From NCBI GenBank assembly GCA_030145015.1, contig JAQYWI010000019.1:1-46061 (forward strand): a stretch of DNA of 46,061 nt, given 5' to 3'. The position numbers and the translations under genes were made by a program. Shown here piece by piece: positions 1 through 8,783 of this stretch; the stretch's first letter is position 1, and each line of letters opens with the position of its first letter. The DNA comes from Desulfobacterales bacterium. Lineage in GTDB: Bacteria; Desulfobacterota; Desulfobacteria; Desulfobacterales; JAHEIW01. The notes beneath the pieces are model-generated. The model saw only the letters and a list, made by a program, of their open reading frames with translations, ran no database searches and was not told the origin of the DNA.

Positions 1-2
1 GA

Positions 3-956
3 CTGGGTCCGGCGATAGCGTTTTTGTATTCCGGACCGGCCATCAATGTACTGGCGATCGTGCTCACCGCCCGGATCCTTGGCCCTGAGATCGGCCTGGC
101 CAGAGCAGTGGGAGCGGTGGTGTTCAGTATCGTCATTGGACTAATCATGCACCTGATGTTTCGCAAAGAAGAACAGGCCAAGGCGGAAGCCGCCCTGCAC
201 ATGCCTGAGCCGGAAGTGGAGCGGCCGCTGTGGCAGAATGTGATTTATTTCGCGGTCATGGTGGGCATTCTGGTGTCTGCTACCTGGGGCAAACCAGCCG
301 AGCCGGTTGGACTGTGGCACGCGATTTATAGTGTTAAATGGTTATTGACCGGTTTTTTTGCGATTGTCCTGGGTGCACTGCTGGTAAAATGGTTCCGCGT
401 AAAGGCTTATAAAGTTGTCATGGCCGCCGCTGGCGTTCTGGCCCTGGCATTTGTCTTCCCCTACGAGCCACTGATTGGCTTTTCGGCCGGCATCATTGCC
501 CTGGTGGTGTTGACGACTACCACCCGGGGCGAAACTGAATCCTGGTTTCTGTCAAGCTGGGATTTTGCCAAACAAATTATGCCCTTGCTGTTTGCCGGGG
601 TTTTGGTGGCCGGGCTGTTGCTGGGACGTCCCGGTTCTGAAGGGCTGATCCCCTCCCAATGGATTAGCGGCCTGGTGGGCGGCAATTCCCTGTGGGCCAA
701 CCTGTTTGCCTCGGTGGTGGGTGCTTTCATGTATTTCGCCACCCTGACCGAGGTGCCGATTTTGCAAGGACTTTTGGGCGCCGGCATGGGCAAGGGACCC
801 GCCCTGGCGCTGCTGCTGGCCGGCCCGGCCCTGAGCCTGCCCAACATGCTGGTCATCCGCAGTGTCATGGGCACTAAAAAGACGGCGGCATTTGTGGGCC
901 TGGTGGTGGTGATGGCCACCATCAGCGGAATGATCTTCGGTCATTTCTTCGCCTGA
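3..956 (+). CDS. ArsP/DUF318-type permease, 5' truncated by the window edge
   Basis: Integral membrane permease of the DUF318/ArsP family (COG0701). The reading frame is open to the first bases of the window, and the codons before the TTG at 24 read LGPAIAF, which fits the family's conserved membrane segment, so the true start lies upstream. Two related permease halves can be seen: one around SGPAINVLAIVLTARILG and a second near the C-terminus with FATLTEVPILQGLLGAGMG and AGPALSLPNML. Roughly eight hydrophobic segments are present, with a short charged cytoplasmic loop (FRKEEQAKAEAA) between them. Characterised ArsP proteins export trivalent organoarsenicals; other members have no proven substrate. 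Its place at the head of a thioredoxin/CcdA/ACR3 series supports an arsenic role, but the substrate is inferred. Confidence 0.85.
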   Translation: MGPAIAFLYSGPAINVLAIVLTARILGPEIGLARAVGAVVFSIVIGLIMHLMFRKEEQAKAEAALHMPEPEVERPLWQNVIYFAVMVGILVSATWGKPAEPVGLWHAIYSVKWLLTGFFAIVLGALLVKWFRVKAYKVVMAAAGVLALAFVFPYEPLIGFSAGIIALVVLTTTTRGETESWFLSSWDFAKQIMPLLFAGVLVAGLLLGRPGSEGLIPSQWISGLVGGNSLWANLFASVVGAFMYFATLTEVPILQGLLGAGMGKGPALALLLAGPALSLPNMLVIRSVMGTKKTAAFVGLVVVMATISGMIFGHFFA

Positions 957-1087
957 CGACCATGACCGTGGTCGGTACGAAATTATAAAAGTAGGTATGG
1001 CTGCAGGACGCATTCGCAAAAACTGCCAAATAACAATTCAACCATAAGTTAACTCAGAATAAATTTGTTACCAGGGAGGAAACCATC

Positions 1088-1321
1088 ATGGAAATTAAAG
1101 TGTTAGGACCCGGTTGTCCTAAATGTCAGCAAACTGAAAAAGTCGTCAAAGAAGCGGTGGCGGAAGCGGGCGTGGACGCTCAAATCGAAAAAATTACGGA
1201 TACCATGGAAATTGCCGGTTATGGCGTATTTGGAACGCCGGCGGTGGTTGTCGATGGCGATGTTAAAAGTGTGGGTAAGATCCCGAAAAAAGAAGAAATA
1301 AAATCCTGGATCGGCCAATAA
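1088..1321 (+). CDS. TM0996/MTH895-type small thioredoxin (redox-active disulfide protein)
   Basis: A 77-residue cytoplasmic thioredoxin-fold protein of the 'redox-active disulfide protein 2' family. The active site is GPGCPKC (C10 and C13) directly after the first beta strand, and the cis-proline loop is GTPAVVV (P51). The ATG at 1088 follows a strong GGGAGGA ribosome site. It lies 131 nt after the permease and about 100 nt before an exported thioredoxin. In many anaerobes this family sits next to DUF318 permeases and arsenic genes. It may pass electrons to a membrane partner or keep arsenic-binding thiols reduced; that part is inference. Family assignment is secure. Confidence 0.9.
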   Translation: MEIKVLGPGCPKCQQTEKVVKEAVAEAGVDAQIEKITDTMEIAGYGVFGTPAVVVDGDVKSVGKIPKKEEIKSWIGQ

Positions 1322-1421
1322 ATACCCATTGGCGGTGCTGAAAGCTGCTGTGGATAAAAGACACTATGTATTACCAGCCTGCCACATTACCGGTGTAATA
1401 CAAACGGAAGGAGTATCGATC

Positions 1422-1811
1422 GTGACCATGTTTCGAAAATTCACTATCTTTCTTATTTTGTCAGGCCTTGCTGTCTTGATTGGCCCGCCTGCGACTAAAG
1501 CCGATGTGGCAAAATTCAGTGACGTGCCGGTCAAGGGGATGGTCACGATGATTGATCTCGGGGCAAAAAAATGCATTCCATGCAAGATGATGGCACCAAT
1601 CTTGGCGAAAATGGAAAAGCAGTTTGAAGGCAAGGCTGCCATTGTATTCATCGATGTATGGAAATACAATGAACAGGCGAGACGGTTCGGAATCCGGACT
1701 ATCCCGACACAGATATTCTTTAATGAAGATGGCAAAGAAACATATCGTCATGTCGGATTCATGGATGAAAAGGCAATTATCAACCAGCTGAAGAAAATGG
1801 GAGTTGAGTAG
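1422..1811 (+). CDS. Exported or membrane-anchored thioredoxin-family protein
   Basis: A 129-residue protein with an N-terminal signal or anchor segment (RKFTIFLILSGLAVLIG) followed by a thioredoxin fold. The active site is KKCIPCKMMAP (C51 and C54) and the cis-proline is in IRTIPTQIFF. I start at GTG 1422 because AAGGAG at 1408-1413 is spaced 8 nt from it; ATG 1428 is the alternative. A longer frame upstream has no ribosome site. The next gene, a CcdA-like membrane protein, overlaps its stop codon, so the two are translationally coupled. The likely job is as the periplasmic acceptor of electrons carried across the membrane by that CcdA partner. Confidence 0.88.
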   Translation: MTMFRKFTIFLILSGLAVLIGPPATKADVAKFSDVPVKGMVTMIDLGAKKCIPCKMMAPILAKMEKQFEGKAAIVFIDVWKYNEQARRFGIRTIPTQIFFNEDGKETYRHVGFMDEKAIINQLKKMGVE

Positions 1812-2520
1812 TTTGCTCGAAGCCATATTTTTAACTGTAAATGAATGGATGGTCAGCGGGACCGCTATCGCTGGTGTGGGGTGTTTTACCTGGGGTATGA
1901 TCAGTGTGCTGTTTAGCCCTTGTCATCTTGCCTCCATCCCCCTGATCGTCGCCTATGTCGGTGGTCAGGACCAGACCTTAAACCCAAAGCAGGCCGGTGT
2001 TTATTCATCTCTGTTTGCCCTGGGCCTGTTCATCAGCATTGCTCTCATCGGTATCGTTTGCGCCTTGCTGGGACGGATGCTGGGAGATGTTGGGAATTTC
2101 TGGCAAATCTTTGTGGGAGGCGTTTTGATCTGGGTGGCATTGGGGATCCTGGGGGTTGAAAAATGCTCCGTGTCGGGCAGTTTGCTGTATCGATTGAATC
2201 TGAAGGGTTTATCAGGGGCTTTCCTGCTTGGCCTGGCTTACGGAGTTCTTTCGGGTTCCTGCACATTTGGTTTCATCGCCCCAATTTTAGCGGTCATAAC
2301 CATCCAGCAAAAAGTTACCACCGGCATTCTGTTTATTCTTCTGTTTGCCATGGGACACTGCTTCCCCCTTGTATTAGCAGGCAGTTCGACTGCCACCATT
2401 CGAAAATTAATGGAAAACAGCGCCTGGCAAGGAGCCGGCACCTGGTTTCGGCGTGCGGCCGGTGTAGTAATTGTTCTATTGGGTGTGTATTTTATAATTA
2501 ATCCGCTAATATTATCCTGA
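1804..2520 (+). CDS. CcdA/DsbD-beta-like transmembrane electron carrier
   Basis: A 238-residue membrane protein of the cytochrome c biogenesis CcdA family with about six transmembrane segments. Both functional cysteines are visible: C40 in LFSPCHLASIPL and C153 in SGSCTFGFIAPIL. This family moves reducing power from cytoplasmic thioredoxin to extracytoplasmic thiol proteins. The start is uncertain: TTG 1804 overlaps the upstream stop codon, while TTG 1813 sits 9 nt after GGGAG (1799-1803) and may be the real one. It is coupled to the exported thioredoxin and precedes the ACR3 pump, so it most likely reduces that thioredoxin rather than serving cytochrome c maturation, since no ccm or res genes are near. 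Confidence 0.88.
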   Translation: MSSLLEAIFLTVNEWMVSGTAIAGVGCFTWGMISVLFSPCHLASIPLIVAYVGGQDQTLNPKQAGVYSSLFALGLFISIALIGIVCALLGRMLGDVGNFWQIFVGGVLIWVALGILGVEKCSVSGSLLYRLNLKGLSGAFLLGLAYGVLSGSCTFGFIAPILAVITIQQKVTTGILFILLFAMGHCFPLVLAGSSTATIRKLMENSAWQGAGTWFRRAAGVVIVLLGVYFIINPLILS

Positions 2521-2710
2521 TGCGGTATATTGAAAATTTATCACGGTGCATGACAATAAGAATGCGATCAATGTCTTGCGGGACGAAGCACACAGGATTC
2601 TCGGGAGGCTGAAAAGGGAAGCCAACGAGAACTGAAGAAACTGCGACGACATTGAGTCCTGCTATGCGGAAACCCCGAAATCTAAGTTGATTCAATAGGA
2701 GTGACATGCA

Positions 2711-3934
2711 ATGAGCAATGAAGCAATTCAAAACAATGAACGGAAAATGACCAGTATTTTCGAGCGCTTTCTTTCGCTTTGGGTGATATTGTGCATTGTC
2801 GCAGGTATCCTTCTTGGCAAAATTGCCCCCGGCGTGGCGCAATATTTAGATGGCATGGCCCTTAACGTCAATGGGGCACCGGTGGTGTCTATTCCAATCG
2901 CCATCTGCCTGTTTTTCATGATGTATCCCATCATGGTCAAGATCGATTTCAGCGAAGTCATCAAGGCCGGCAAAAGCGGAAAGCCGGTGTTTCTTACCCT
3001 GTTTGTCAACTGGGCTATCAAACCCTTTACCATGTATGGCATTGCTATTTTTTTCCTTGGTACGCTGTTTTATCATTTCATAGGGCCTGAGGCCGTAGAT
3101 CTGGTCAAGATGCCCTTCGGTCTGGACCTGCCGGTGGGAGCCACCCATGGTGCTGGAACGGTGGTCCTGGTTGACAGTTTGAAAATGCTGGAGGTTCCTT
3201 TATGGCGCAGCTATCTGGCAGGATGTATTCTACTGGGTATTGCACCTTGCACGGCCATGGTGCTGGTGTGGGGCTACCTGTCTCGCGGTAACGACGGCTT
3301 GACCCTGGTGATGGTGGCCATTAACTCGTTGACCATGCTTTTACTCTATGGTGTTTTGGGTGGATTTCTGCTTGGCGTGGGACGCCTTCCGGTGCCATGG
3401 CAGGCCTTGCTGCTGTCTATCGGCATCTACGTTGCCCTGCCCCTGGTGGCCGGTTATCTTTCCCGCAAGTGGCTCATTGTCGCCAAGGGTGAAACATGGT
3501 TCAAAGAAAAGTTTTTGCATGTGCTCACCCCGATTACGATTATCGCTCTGCTTATCACCCTGGTGCTGCTGTTTTCATTCAAGGGTGAGGTGATCATCGG
3601 CAACCCGCTGACCATCCTTTGGATTGCCATTCCGCTCTTCATCCAGACCATGCTGATTTTCTGGCTGGGGTACGGTCTGGCGAGGCTACTGAAACTGCGT
3701 TACGTGGATGCCGCACCGGCGGCTATGATCGGGGCCTCCAATCACTTCGAGGTGGCTATTGCCACTTCCACGATGCTCTTCGGCTTATCATCAGGTGCGG
3801 CTCTGGCAACTGTGGTGGGGGTGTTGATCGAGGTTCCGGTGATGCTGATGCTGGTCAAAATCTGCCTGAAAACCACTCACTGGTTTAAAGCGGCCGAAGT
3901 CGGCAGCGCTGCAGAGCAGATAACCATAGGGTAA
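2711..3934 (+). CDS. acr3: ACR3-family arsenite efflux transporter
   Basis: A 407-residue member of the BART superfamily with about ten transmembrane helices. The hallmark [12 protein letters not shown] segment carries the conserved essential cysteine (C180), and the late helix [12 protein letters not shown] carries the conserved glutamate. ACR3 pumps arsenite, and in some members antimonite, out of the cell using the proton gradient. The loop before the cysteine helix (about residues 120-165) is long and contains [18 protein letters not shown], a moderate insertion compared with short ACR3 proteins. GGAG at 2698-2701 precedes the ATG. The gene closes the operon: permease, two thioredoxins, CcdA, ACR3. 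No ArsR regulator or ArsC reductase is visible in the window; they could lie upstream of its left edge. Confidence 0.93.
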   Translation: MSNEAIQNNERKMTSIFERFLSLWVILCIVAGILLGKIAPGVAQYLDGMALNVNGAPVVSIPIAICLFFMMYPIMVKIDFSEVIKAGKSGKPVFLTLFVNWAIKPFTMYGIAIFFLGTLFYHFIGPEAVDLVKMPFGLDLPVGATHGAGTVVLVDSLKMLEVPLWRSYLAGCILLGIAPCTAMVLVWGYLSRGNDGLTLVMVAINSLTMLLLYGVLGGFLLGVGRLPVPWQALLLSIGIYVALPLVAGYLSRKWLIVAKGETWFKEKFLHVLTPITIIALLITLVLLFSFKGEVIIGNPLTILWIAIPLFIQTMLIFWLGYGLARLLKLRYVDAAPAAMIGASNHFEVAIATSTMLFGLSSGAALATVVGVLIEVPVMLMLVKICLKTTHWFKAAEVGSAAEQITIG

Positions 3935-4075
3935 GGCGCAACATGCCCGAAAATTTTATATTCGCAATATTGATAATACAGCTCGGATAAGTCAGAATAA
4001 TCAGGTCTATTTTCGCTGAGATAGGAAACGTCTTAATCCGCTTTAGCAACTTTATTATGGGAAAGGAGTTTGCAA

Positions 4076-4870
4076 ATGCACGAGAAAGATTCACAATTCT
4101 CAATTGCTAATTCACATGGAAGGCTTGAGTGTAAGGACCTCTGGGGAGGCATCCGTAATCGAGATATAGAGGTTTCTGCCGGGAAAGTCATCGGTTCTAT
4201 CTACTCTGCATCCAGTGAAGGGGGCATAGGTGGTGACATCTACTATTTTGGAGTCTGCAAAGGCGACACCATTACTCGACTGGCTATCGCAGATGTTACC
4301 GGTCACGGCAAGGCGGTTTCGGAAATCAGCCAGTACGTCTATGACGCTTTAAAAGCTCACATGTGAGAGCCAGACAGTCGAGTCATTCTGGGCGAAGTTA
4401 ACCAACGAATTAGCAGCCGCAGCCTGGATGCCATGACTACCGCGGCAGTTGTCGCGTATTACACCCATGAGAGTGAAGCGAGAGTATCTTATGCCGGTCA
4501 CCCCCCTGTTCTTTATAGGCGAGCGAGCGACAAAGCTTGGTCCTATGCAAGACCGCCCGGTCGTAAAGGCCAAAGTGATGGTTTTCCTCTAAACATCCCC
4601 CTTGCTGTCGATTTGGATGCGCTCTATGGACAGCTCACGATTTCGATGAGTCCCGGCGACCGGATCTTTGTTTATACTGATGGCATAATTGAGACACCCA
4701 GCCCCGTGGGTGAAAGCTTTGGATTAATGCGCCTTAAAGATGTACTTGATGCAAATGCGGCAGCCCCTCTGTCTGAACTTAAATCGGTAGTCCTCAAAAC
4801 ATTGATTCAATATGCTCAAAAAGAACTAACTCATGATGACGTCACTCTGATTGCTCTGGAGATTTGTTAG
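4076..4870 (+). pseudogene. SpoIIE/RsbU-type PP2C phosphatase interrupted by an in-frame TGA
   Basis: The frame starting at ATG 4076 (AAGGAG at 4063-4068) encodes a SpoIIE-type serine phosphatase, but codon 97 (4364-4366) is TGA. Translation in the same frame then continues without a shift to 4870. Before the stop are WGGI, the metal site GGDIYYF and IADVTGHG; after it are DAMTTAAVV, YAGHPPVLY and YTDGIIE. The domain is therefore complete at about 264 codons apart from the stop. Such phosphatases switch anti-sigma-antagonist partners or second-messenger outputs. The TGA falls in a helix with no conserved cysteine and no convincing SECIS, so a CGA-to-TGA nonsense mutation (or a sequencing error) is more likely than selenocysteine. 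Confidence 0.8.
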
Positions 4871-4893
4871 CGTTTACGCGATAATTCGTTGCT

Positions 4894-5034
4894 ATGGAAC
4901 CAATAGATTACACTGAATACATAATTCTTTCGTTACTCGTTATAGCATGGTGCGTCTTACACAGTGTAATGATATCAGTATCGGTGACAGAACATCTTAA
5001 GAAACGCTTTCACCGTGAAGTAAGTATTCAATAA
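4894..5034 (+). pseudogene. Truncated N-terminus of an isoprenylcysteine methyltransferase/NnrU-like membrane protein
   Basis: A 46-codon reading frame starting with ATG 4894, 23 nt after the phosphatase pseudogene. Its sequence has a hydrophobic segment YIILSLLVIAWCVLHSVMIS followed by VTEHLKKRF. The pattern WCxLHSxxIS then a basic stretch is the normal N-terminal signature of the NnrU/ICMT-like membrane methyltransferase family. In full-length proteins several more membrane helices follow; here the frame stops at 5034 and no continuation is visible in the other frames. It is best read as a gene remnant. A real short protein cannot be excluded. Confidence 0.55.
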
Positions 5035-5057
5035 TCAAAATGAGCTACTCATTTTGA
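5035..5057. repeat. Perfect 10-bp hairpin directly after a stop codon
   Basis: TCAAAATGAG, a 3-nt CTA loop, then CTCATTTTGA form a perfect 10-bp inverted repeat beginning on the base after the stop codon of the stub gene. There is no T-tract, so it is not a typical intrinsic terminator. The remaining DNA to 5315 is AT-rich; I see no gene in it. Confidence 0.6.
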
Positions 5058-5315
5058 CATATCAATATTCGATTTTTGCCATCTCTATCAAGTTGACACA
5101 TTTGATAGAAATATCAGACAGATAATGACCCTTTGCACCTCTATGAGTCAATCATCATTTTGTTACGGGTACCGGCTATGAAGGGACAACCGTTAATTAT
5201 TGCATATATCTTCTGTTAATCTTAAATATTTTCAAACCAAAGCGTAAAATGGGTTTTATAGTTTAAAACCTTCGCAATGTACCCTTCCCAAGCGCGTAAT
5301 ACGTATCAACACAAA

Positions 5316-5849
5316 TTACTCGGCCAACAATTTTGTTTTTTCCTGATTTAGTAAGGGCTCAAACTTAGTCCTTATCTCCCCGGCCTGCTCTCGCCAGGCT
5401 TTATCAGCTTCCAGGTTGGGTACGACCGCCGGGCCGGAGATAAAATGCGCTTCAGCAAGCTTGTCCTGTAAAACTTTAGATCGTTCCCGGGCCGCCGTAT
5501 TAATAACGTCATCAAATTCATGTAAAACCGAAGTGATCCCTTCAATATACGTAACCTTAAACCGGGCCAGCAGTTCAAACAGGGTGTCATTATCCTTTCC
5601 AAGTTCGATCTGCCTGCATATTTCTTTGACCAGAGGTGCGTTTTCCGGCAGGTCATAGTCTTTCTGCAATTTTTGGTATTCGGATTTCAATTTGTCGGCG
5701 CTGAGCGCCTGGTCGTTAAATTTCTGCAGCAAACCGCGAATACGGCTCTCGATCTCTTTATTTTTCTGCCCCAACCGCTCTTCATCGCTGAAGCTCAGAT
5801 TTTTGGTTTTTTCCATTACCAGATCTAATGTGCTTTTTATTTCACCCAT
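5316..5849 (-). CDS. Conserved hypothetical helical/coiled-coil protein
   Basis: A 177-residue soluble protein with no signal peptide or membrane segment. Residues about 10-65 are strongly charged and helix-forming (FSDEERLGQKNKEIESRIRG), consistent with a coiled coil. The C-terminal half holds the segment SGPAVVPNLEADKAW. I do not recognise the family and assign no function. The frame has good codon structure and begins at an ATG (5847-5849), which supports a real gene. It stands alone: about 280 nt of gene-free DNA lie on its 3' side and about 320 nt of repeat-rich DNA on its 5' side. Confidence 0.7.
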   Translation of the reverse strand: MGEIKSTLDLVMEKTKNLSFSDEERLGQKNKEIESRIRGLLQKFNDQALSADKLKSEYQKLQKDYDLPENAPLVKEICRQIELGKDNDTLFELLARFKVTYIEGITSVLHEFDDVINTAARERSKVLQDKLAEAHFISGPAVVPNLEADKAWREQAGEIRTKFEPLLNQEKTKLLAE

Positions 5850-5929
5850 CTAAATTCCCTTCGATATATATAAATAAAATCTTAAAAAATTAGATCATAA
5901 TAGTTATTTCATATCATATTAAGTGGTTA

Positions 5930-5990
5930 AACTCGAAACCCGAAATACGAAACTCGAAACAAATCCGAATTTTCAAATGACCAAAATTCA
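5930..5990. repeat. Phrase repeat 'ACGAAACTCGAAAC', copy 1
   Basis: Tandem variants of CGAAAC/CGAAATACGAAACTCG followed by CAAATGACCAAAATTC. The reverse complement of the same string, in the same order, lies at 23332-23399. The gene-free stretch 5850-6171 holds this repeat and the 32-nt repeat at 6060; I see no other feature in it. Confidence 0.7.
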
Positions 5991-6059
5991 AAACCGTTTT
6001 GAACATTCGAATTTATTATCTTGAATTTGTTTCGACCAATTTTATTAAATCAGGCGAGA

Positions 6060-6091
6060 TTCGGCCTGCGACGAGCTCAGCCGTATCGATT
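6060..6091. repeat. Dispersed 32-nt repeat, copy 1
   Basis: The core TTCGGCCTGCGACGAGCTCA with a short extension recurs, inverted, at 26966-26997 with a single mismatch. Both copies are intergenic. The centre GAGCTC is palindromic. Confidence 0.7.
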
Positions 6092-6171
6092 TCGGATTTA
6101 TAGATGAAACGTTTTCTTCAGCCATAAGTATTTTCGCAAAATTATAAAATAAAACCAGGTTAGCATTTAGT

Positions 6172-6603
6172 TTACTTTTCTGGTTGAATTAGCCGATCCA
6201 GGATAAATCCGTGGAAACTGTCTCCGCTGTTTGCGATAAAGACCCAGCCTAAATGGGTCAGGCACATGGTACAAAAACCGACTCTCCAGGCATAACCGCT
6301 AAACCAGGTAAACTCCGTTGTCGGCGGCCCCGCGTAACCGCAACCCTGTGCATACTTAAAACAACCGATTTCATACACGACGCCGTGGGGATTGGCGAAG
6401 GTGTGATGGTGCGCGCCCTGGACCGTAATACGCTCCGCCGGTCGGGTAATGGCTTGATGGCACTGCCGACAGAGGATGTATTCCTCTTCTTCCGGAGATT
6501 TTTCCTCGGCTTCATCTTCGGCCAAATCCGGCGCCGGCCCGCCCTCTTTTTTACCGGAACGCTCGCGAAATAAAGGATTATGGATGATTTCAGCCGGCTG
6601 CAT
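6172..6603 (-). CDS. Single-domain CULT (cereblon thalidomide-binding-like) protein
   Basis: A 143-residue cytoplasmic protein. After a charged 40-residue leader comes a CULT domain, the fold of the cereblon C-terminal drug-binding domain, also known as stand-alone bacterial proteins (for example from Magnetospirillum). The zinc ligands are C45-x2-C48 and C111-x2-C114. The family phrases FANPHGVVYEIGCF, TEFTWFSGYAWR and CLTHLGWVF are present. The three aromatic cage tryptophans correspond to W100, W106 and W120, with F122 as the fourth cage position. The domain binds cyclic imides or uridine-like ligands in studied proteins; the bacterial physiological ligand is unknown. It lies 71 nt beyond the 3' end of the CLC channel gene on the same strand, so it may be co-transcribed with it. 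Confidence 0.88.
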   Translation of the reverse strand: MQPAEIIHNPLFRERSGKKEGGPAPDLAEDEAEEKSPEEEEYILCRQCHQAITRPAERITVQGAHHHTFANPHGVVYEIGCFKYAQGCGYAGPPTTEFTWFSGYAWRVGFCTMCLTHLGWVFIANSGDSFHGFILDRLIQPEK

Positions 6604-6674
6604 TGCACCTGTCTTTCATTCAGGGTGTATGATCTGAATGATATGCATCCTTTTACGTCAAAACACCCTTTGCA

Positions 6675-8429
6675 TTATTGAAAAAGCGATTTTTTAAGTA
6701 CCGCTTTGTTGTAAGCACCGATAATGTCCCGGCGACTCACCACCCCCTCCAATTTATTGGGCGTTTGCGCCGAAACAACCGGCAAAACCGCAAAATCTTT
6801 TGAGCTGATCTTTTCCAGCGCCGTCCACAGATTGTCATCCAGAGAAATCGTCACCAGATCGGTGGAAGCCAGATCCTTGGCCACCACCAGATCTTTCAGG
6901 TTCTCGTCAAAGATCGCTTTACTATAGTCTTTAAATGAAAGGATGCCGATCAGCTGATTCTGGTCATCGAGCACCGGAAAGCTGTTGAATTTGCTTTTGG
7001 AAATCTTCTCCGTCATTTTTCCCAGGGTTAACGCTTGAGGCATGGTTTCAACATTTGAATTCATTACATCTTTTACAAACAGGGATTTTAAAACGTTGAC
7101 CTCTTTGCCTTCTTTTATATCGATTCCCCGCCGCGCCAATTTTAAGGTATAAATCGAATCTCTCAACAGCTGTCCGCTGGCGATGGATGCGATGATGCAC
7201 GCTAGCATGAGCGGAAGAATGATTTTGTAATCACCTGTCATTTCAAAAAGAATTAAAATGGCCGCCAGGGGACCATGGGTAGTAGCGCTGACCACCGCGC
7301 CCATCCCTACAATGCTGTACGCCCCGGGAGATGCGGTTATACCGGGGAACAATTGATGAACCACCGCTCCGAAAAACCCCCCGGCCATTGCCCCCAGGAA
7401 AAGTGAGGGTGCAAAAATCCCGCCGGAACCGCCGGAGCCGATGGTCACCGAGGTGGCCAGAATTTTAACCGCCACGAGGACCAGCAAAAGCCACCAGGCC
7501 ATCTGCTGCATCAAGGCCATGTCAATCGCCCCGTATCCGACGCCCAGGATCTCGGGGAAAATCAAGGAAGCCACCCCCAGAATCAGGCCGCCGACGATTC
7601 CTTTAAGATATTCGGGAAATTTAATCCCATCAAATAAATCCTCGATTCGATACAGGGTTTTGGTAAACGTCACCCCCACCACCGCACAAAAAATCCCCAG
7701 AACCAGGTACATGGGAAGTTCCCAGGCGCTGACCAATTCGTAAGCCGGTACGATAAACGCCGGAATGTCACCCAAAAACGCACGTGACACGGCGGTGGCA
7801 ACCACGGAACTGATCACAATCGGGCTAAATGTGGCCAGACCGAATTCACCCAGAATAACCTCCAGCGCAAACATGGAACCCGCTATCGGCGCATTAAATG
7901 TGGCGGCAATGCCGGCGGCTGCACCGCAGCCGACCAGGGTCCGCATGCGGTCTGCTGAGACTTTCATAAACTGCCCCAGGACCGATCCGATGGCAGAACC
8001 GATTTGAACGATCGGGCCTTCGCGGCCGACCGAACCCCCGGTGCTGATACAGATGGCAGAAGCCAGTGATTTAACCACCACCACCCGCTTTCTGATCACA
8101 CCGCCTTTGAGCGCCACGGCTTCCATAACCTCCGGAACGCCATGCCCTTTGGCCTCTCTGGCAAAAAAATAAACCAACGGCCCCACAATCAGGCCGCCAA
8201 TTGCCGGTACCGCCACACGATAATACCAGGGCAGGTTTATCACCAGCTCCAACAAATCGTTCTCACCGCCGTATGCCAAAGTCTGAAAGAAATTAATAAG
8301 ATGCCGAAACCCTACCGCTCCAAAGCCGGCCGCCAGCCCCACAATGGCCGCCAAAGCTGCCATAATCGTATGTTCGCTGGCGTGTAGCGTTTGCAGACCT
8401 GAAAATTTCTTTAAAATTTGCGTTTTCAT
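6675..8429 (-). CDS. CLC-family chloride channel/transporter with C-terminal CBS pair
   Basis: A 584-residue membrane protein. Family signatures in order are GHGVPE (about 95-100, the selectivity loop normally written GSGIP), GREGP (135-139, with gating glutamate E137) and GSGGIFAPSLFLGA (GxFxP loop). Residues after about 450 form two CBS domains (FVKDVMNSNVETMPQ... and LVAKDLASTDLVTIS...), which in other CLC proteins bind adenine nucleotides and regulate gating. The family includes Cl-/H+ exchangers and channels. The intact gating glutamate allows exchange, but this cannot be decided from the sequence. The start ATG at 8429 begins a typical amphipathic N-terminus. Confidence 0.93.
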   Translation of the reverse strand: MKTQILKKFSGLQTLHASEHTIMAALAAIVGLAAGFGAVGFRHLINFFQTLAYGGENDLLELVINLPWYYRVAVPAIGGLIVGPLVYFFAREAKGHGVPEVMEAVALKGGVIRKRVVVVKSLASAICISTGGSVGREGPIVQIGSAIGSVLGQFMKVSADRMRTLVGCGAAAGIAATFNAPIAGSMFALEVILGEFGLATFSPIVISSVVATAVSRAFLGDIPAFIVPAYELVSAWELPMYLVLGIFCAVVGVTFTKTLYRIEDLFDGIKFPEYLKGIVGGLILGVASLIFPEILGVGYGAIDMALMQQMAWWLLLVLVAVKILATSVTIGSGGSGGIFAPSLFLGAMAGGFFGAVVHQLFPGITASPGAYSIVGMGAVVSATTHGPLAAILILFEMTGDYKIILPLMLACIIASIASGQLLRDSIYTLKLARRGIDIKEGKEVNVLKSLFVKDVMNSNVETMPQALTLGKMTEKISKSKFNSFPVLDDQNQLIGILSFKDYSKAIFDENLKDLVVAKDLASTDLVTISLDDNLWTALEKISSKDFAVLPVVSAQTPNKLEGVVSRRDIIGAYNKAVLKKSLFQ

Positions 8430-8683
8430 TGATTTCCCTGTATTTTTTAAGTATCCGTAAAATCAAAGAATACTTTCAAACCCCATATTGACTTCAACTG
8501 TTAGTAGCTGAAAATATTTATGATTTTTATATATGCCGAGCGACAAAGGTGTCAAGGGATAAATTGGCGGCGGCAGTACTGTATAACATCATGAAATAAA
8601 ATAGTATATTTTCATTTTTATATTATGGATTGACATCCCGTTAAGCATCCGATAAAGAATGCGCTCTTAACCGGTCAAACTAC

Positions 8684-8712
8684 TTGACATCAAGAAAAAA
8701 AATGCGTATTTT
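8684..8712 (+). promoter_or_regulatory. Sigma70-type promoter for the zinc-ribbon gene
   Basis: TTGACA at 8684-8689, a 17-nt spacer and TATTTT at 8707-8712, about 70 nt before the ATG at 8784. The remainder of 8430-8783 is AT-rich. A second TTGACA at about 8631 has no good -10 box. Confidence 0.6.
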
Positions 8713-8783
8713 TGCATCAAAAAGAGGGATATGAAGACTTAACTCTTTGATATCTTTTTTATATCAGTTTCAGGAGAAAGAAG

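Noticed and set aside
692..877. Arg/Gly-rich frames overlapping the permease and other genes
   Set aside because: They are shadows of the true genes in other frames, with no independent support.
2549..2639. Short frame (HDNKNAINVLRDEAHRILGRL...) between the CcdA and ACR3 genes
   Set aside because: It might be a remnant of a helical protein, but it is under 30 codons, has no ribosome site and I cannot link it to ArsR or another family.
4364..4410. SECIS for the SpoIIE TGA
   Set aside because: CCAGA and TCTGG could pair, but the loop begins about 8 nt after the TGA, is 12 nt long and lacks the usual G-start motif. The position is not a conserved cysteine.
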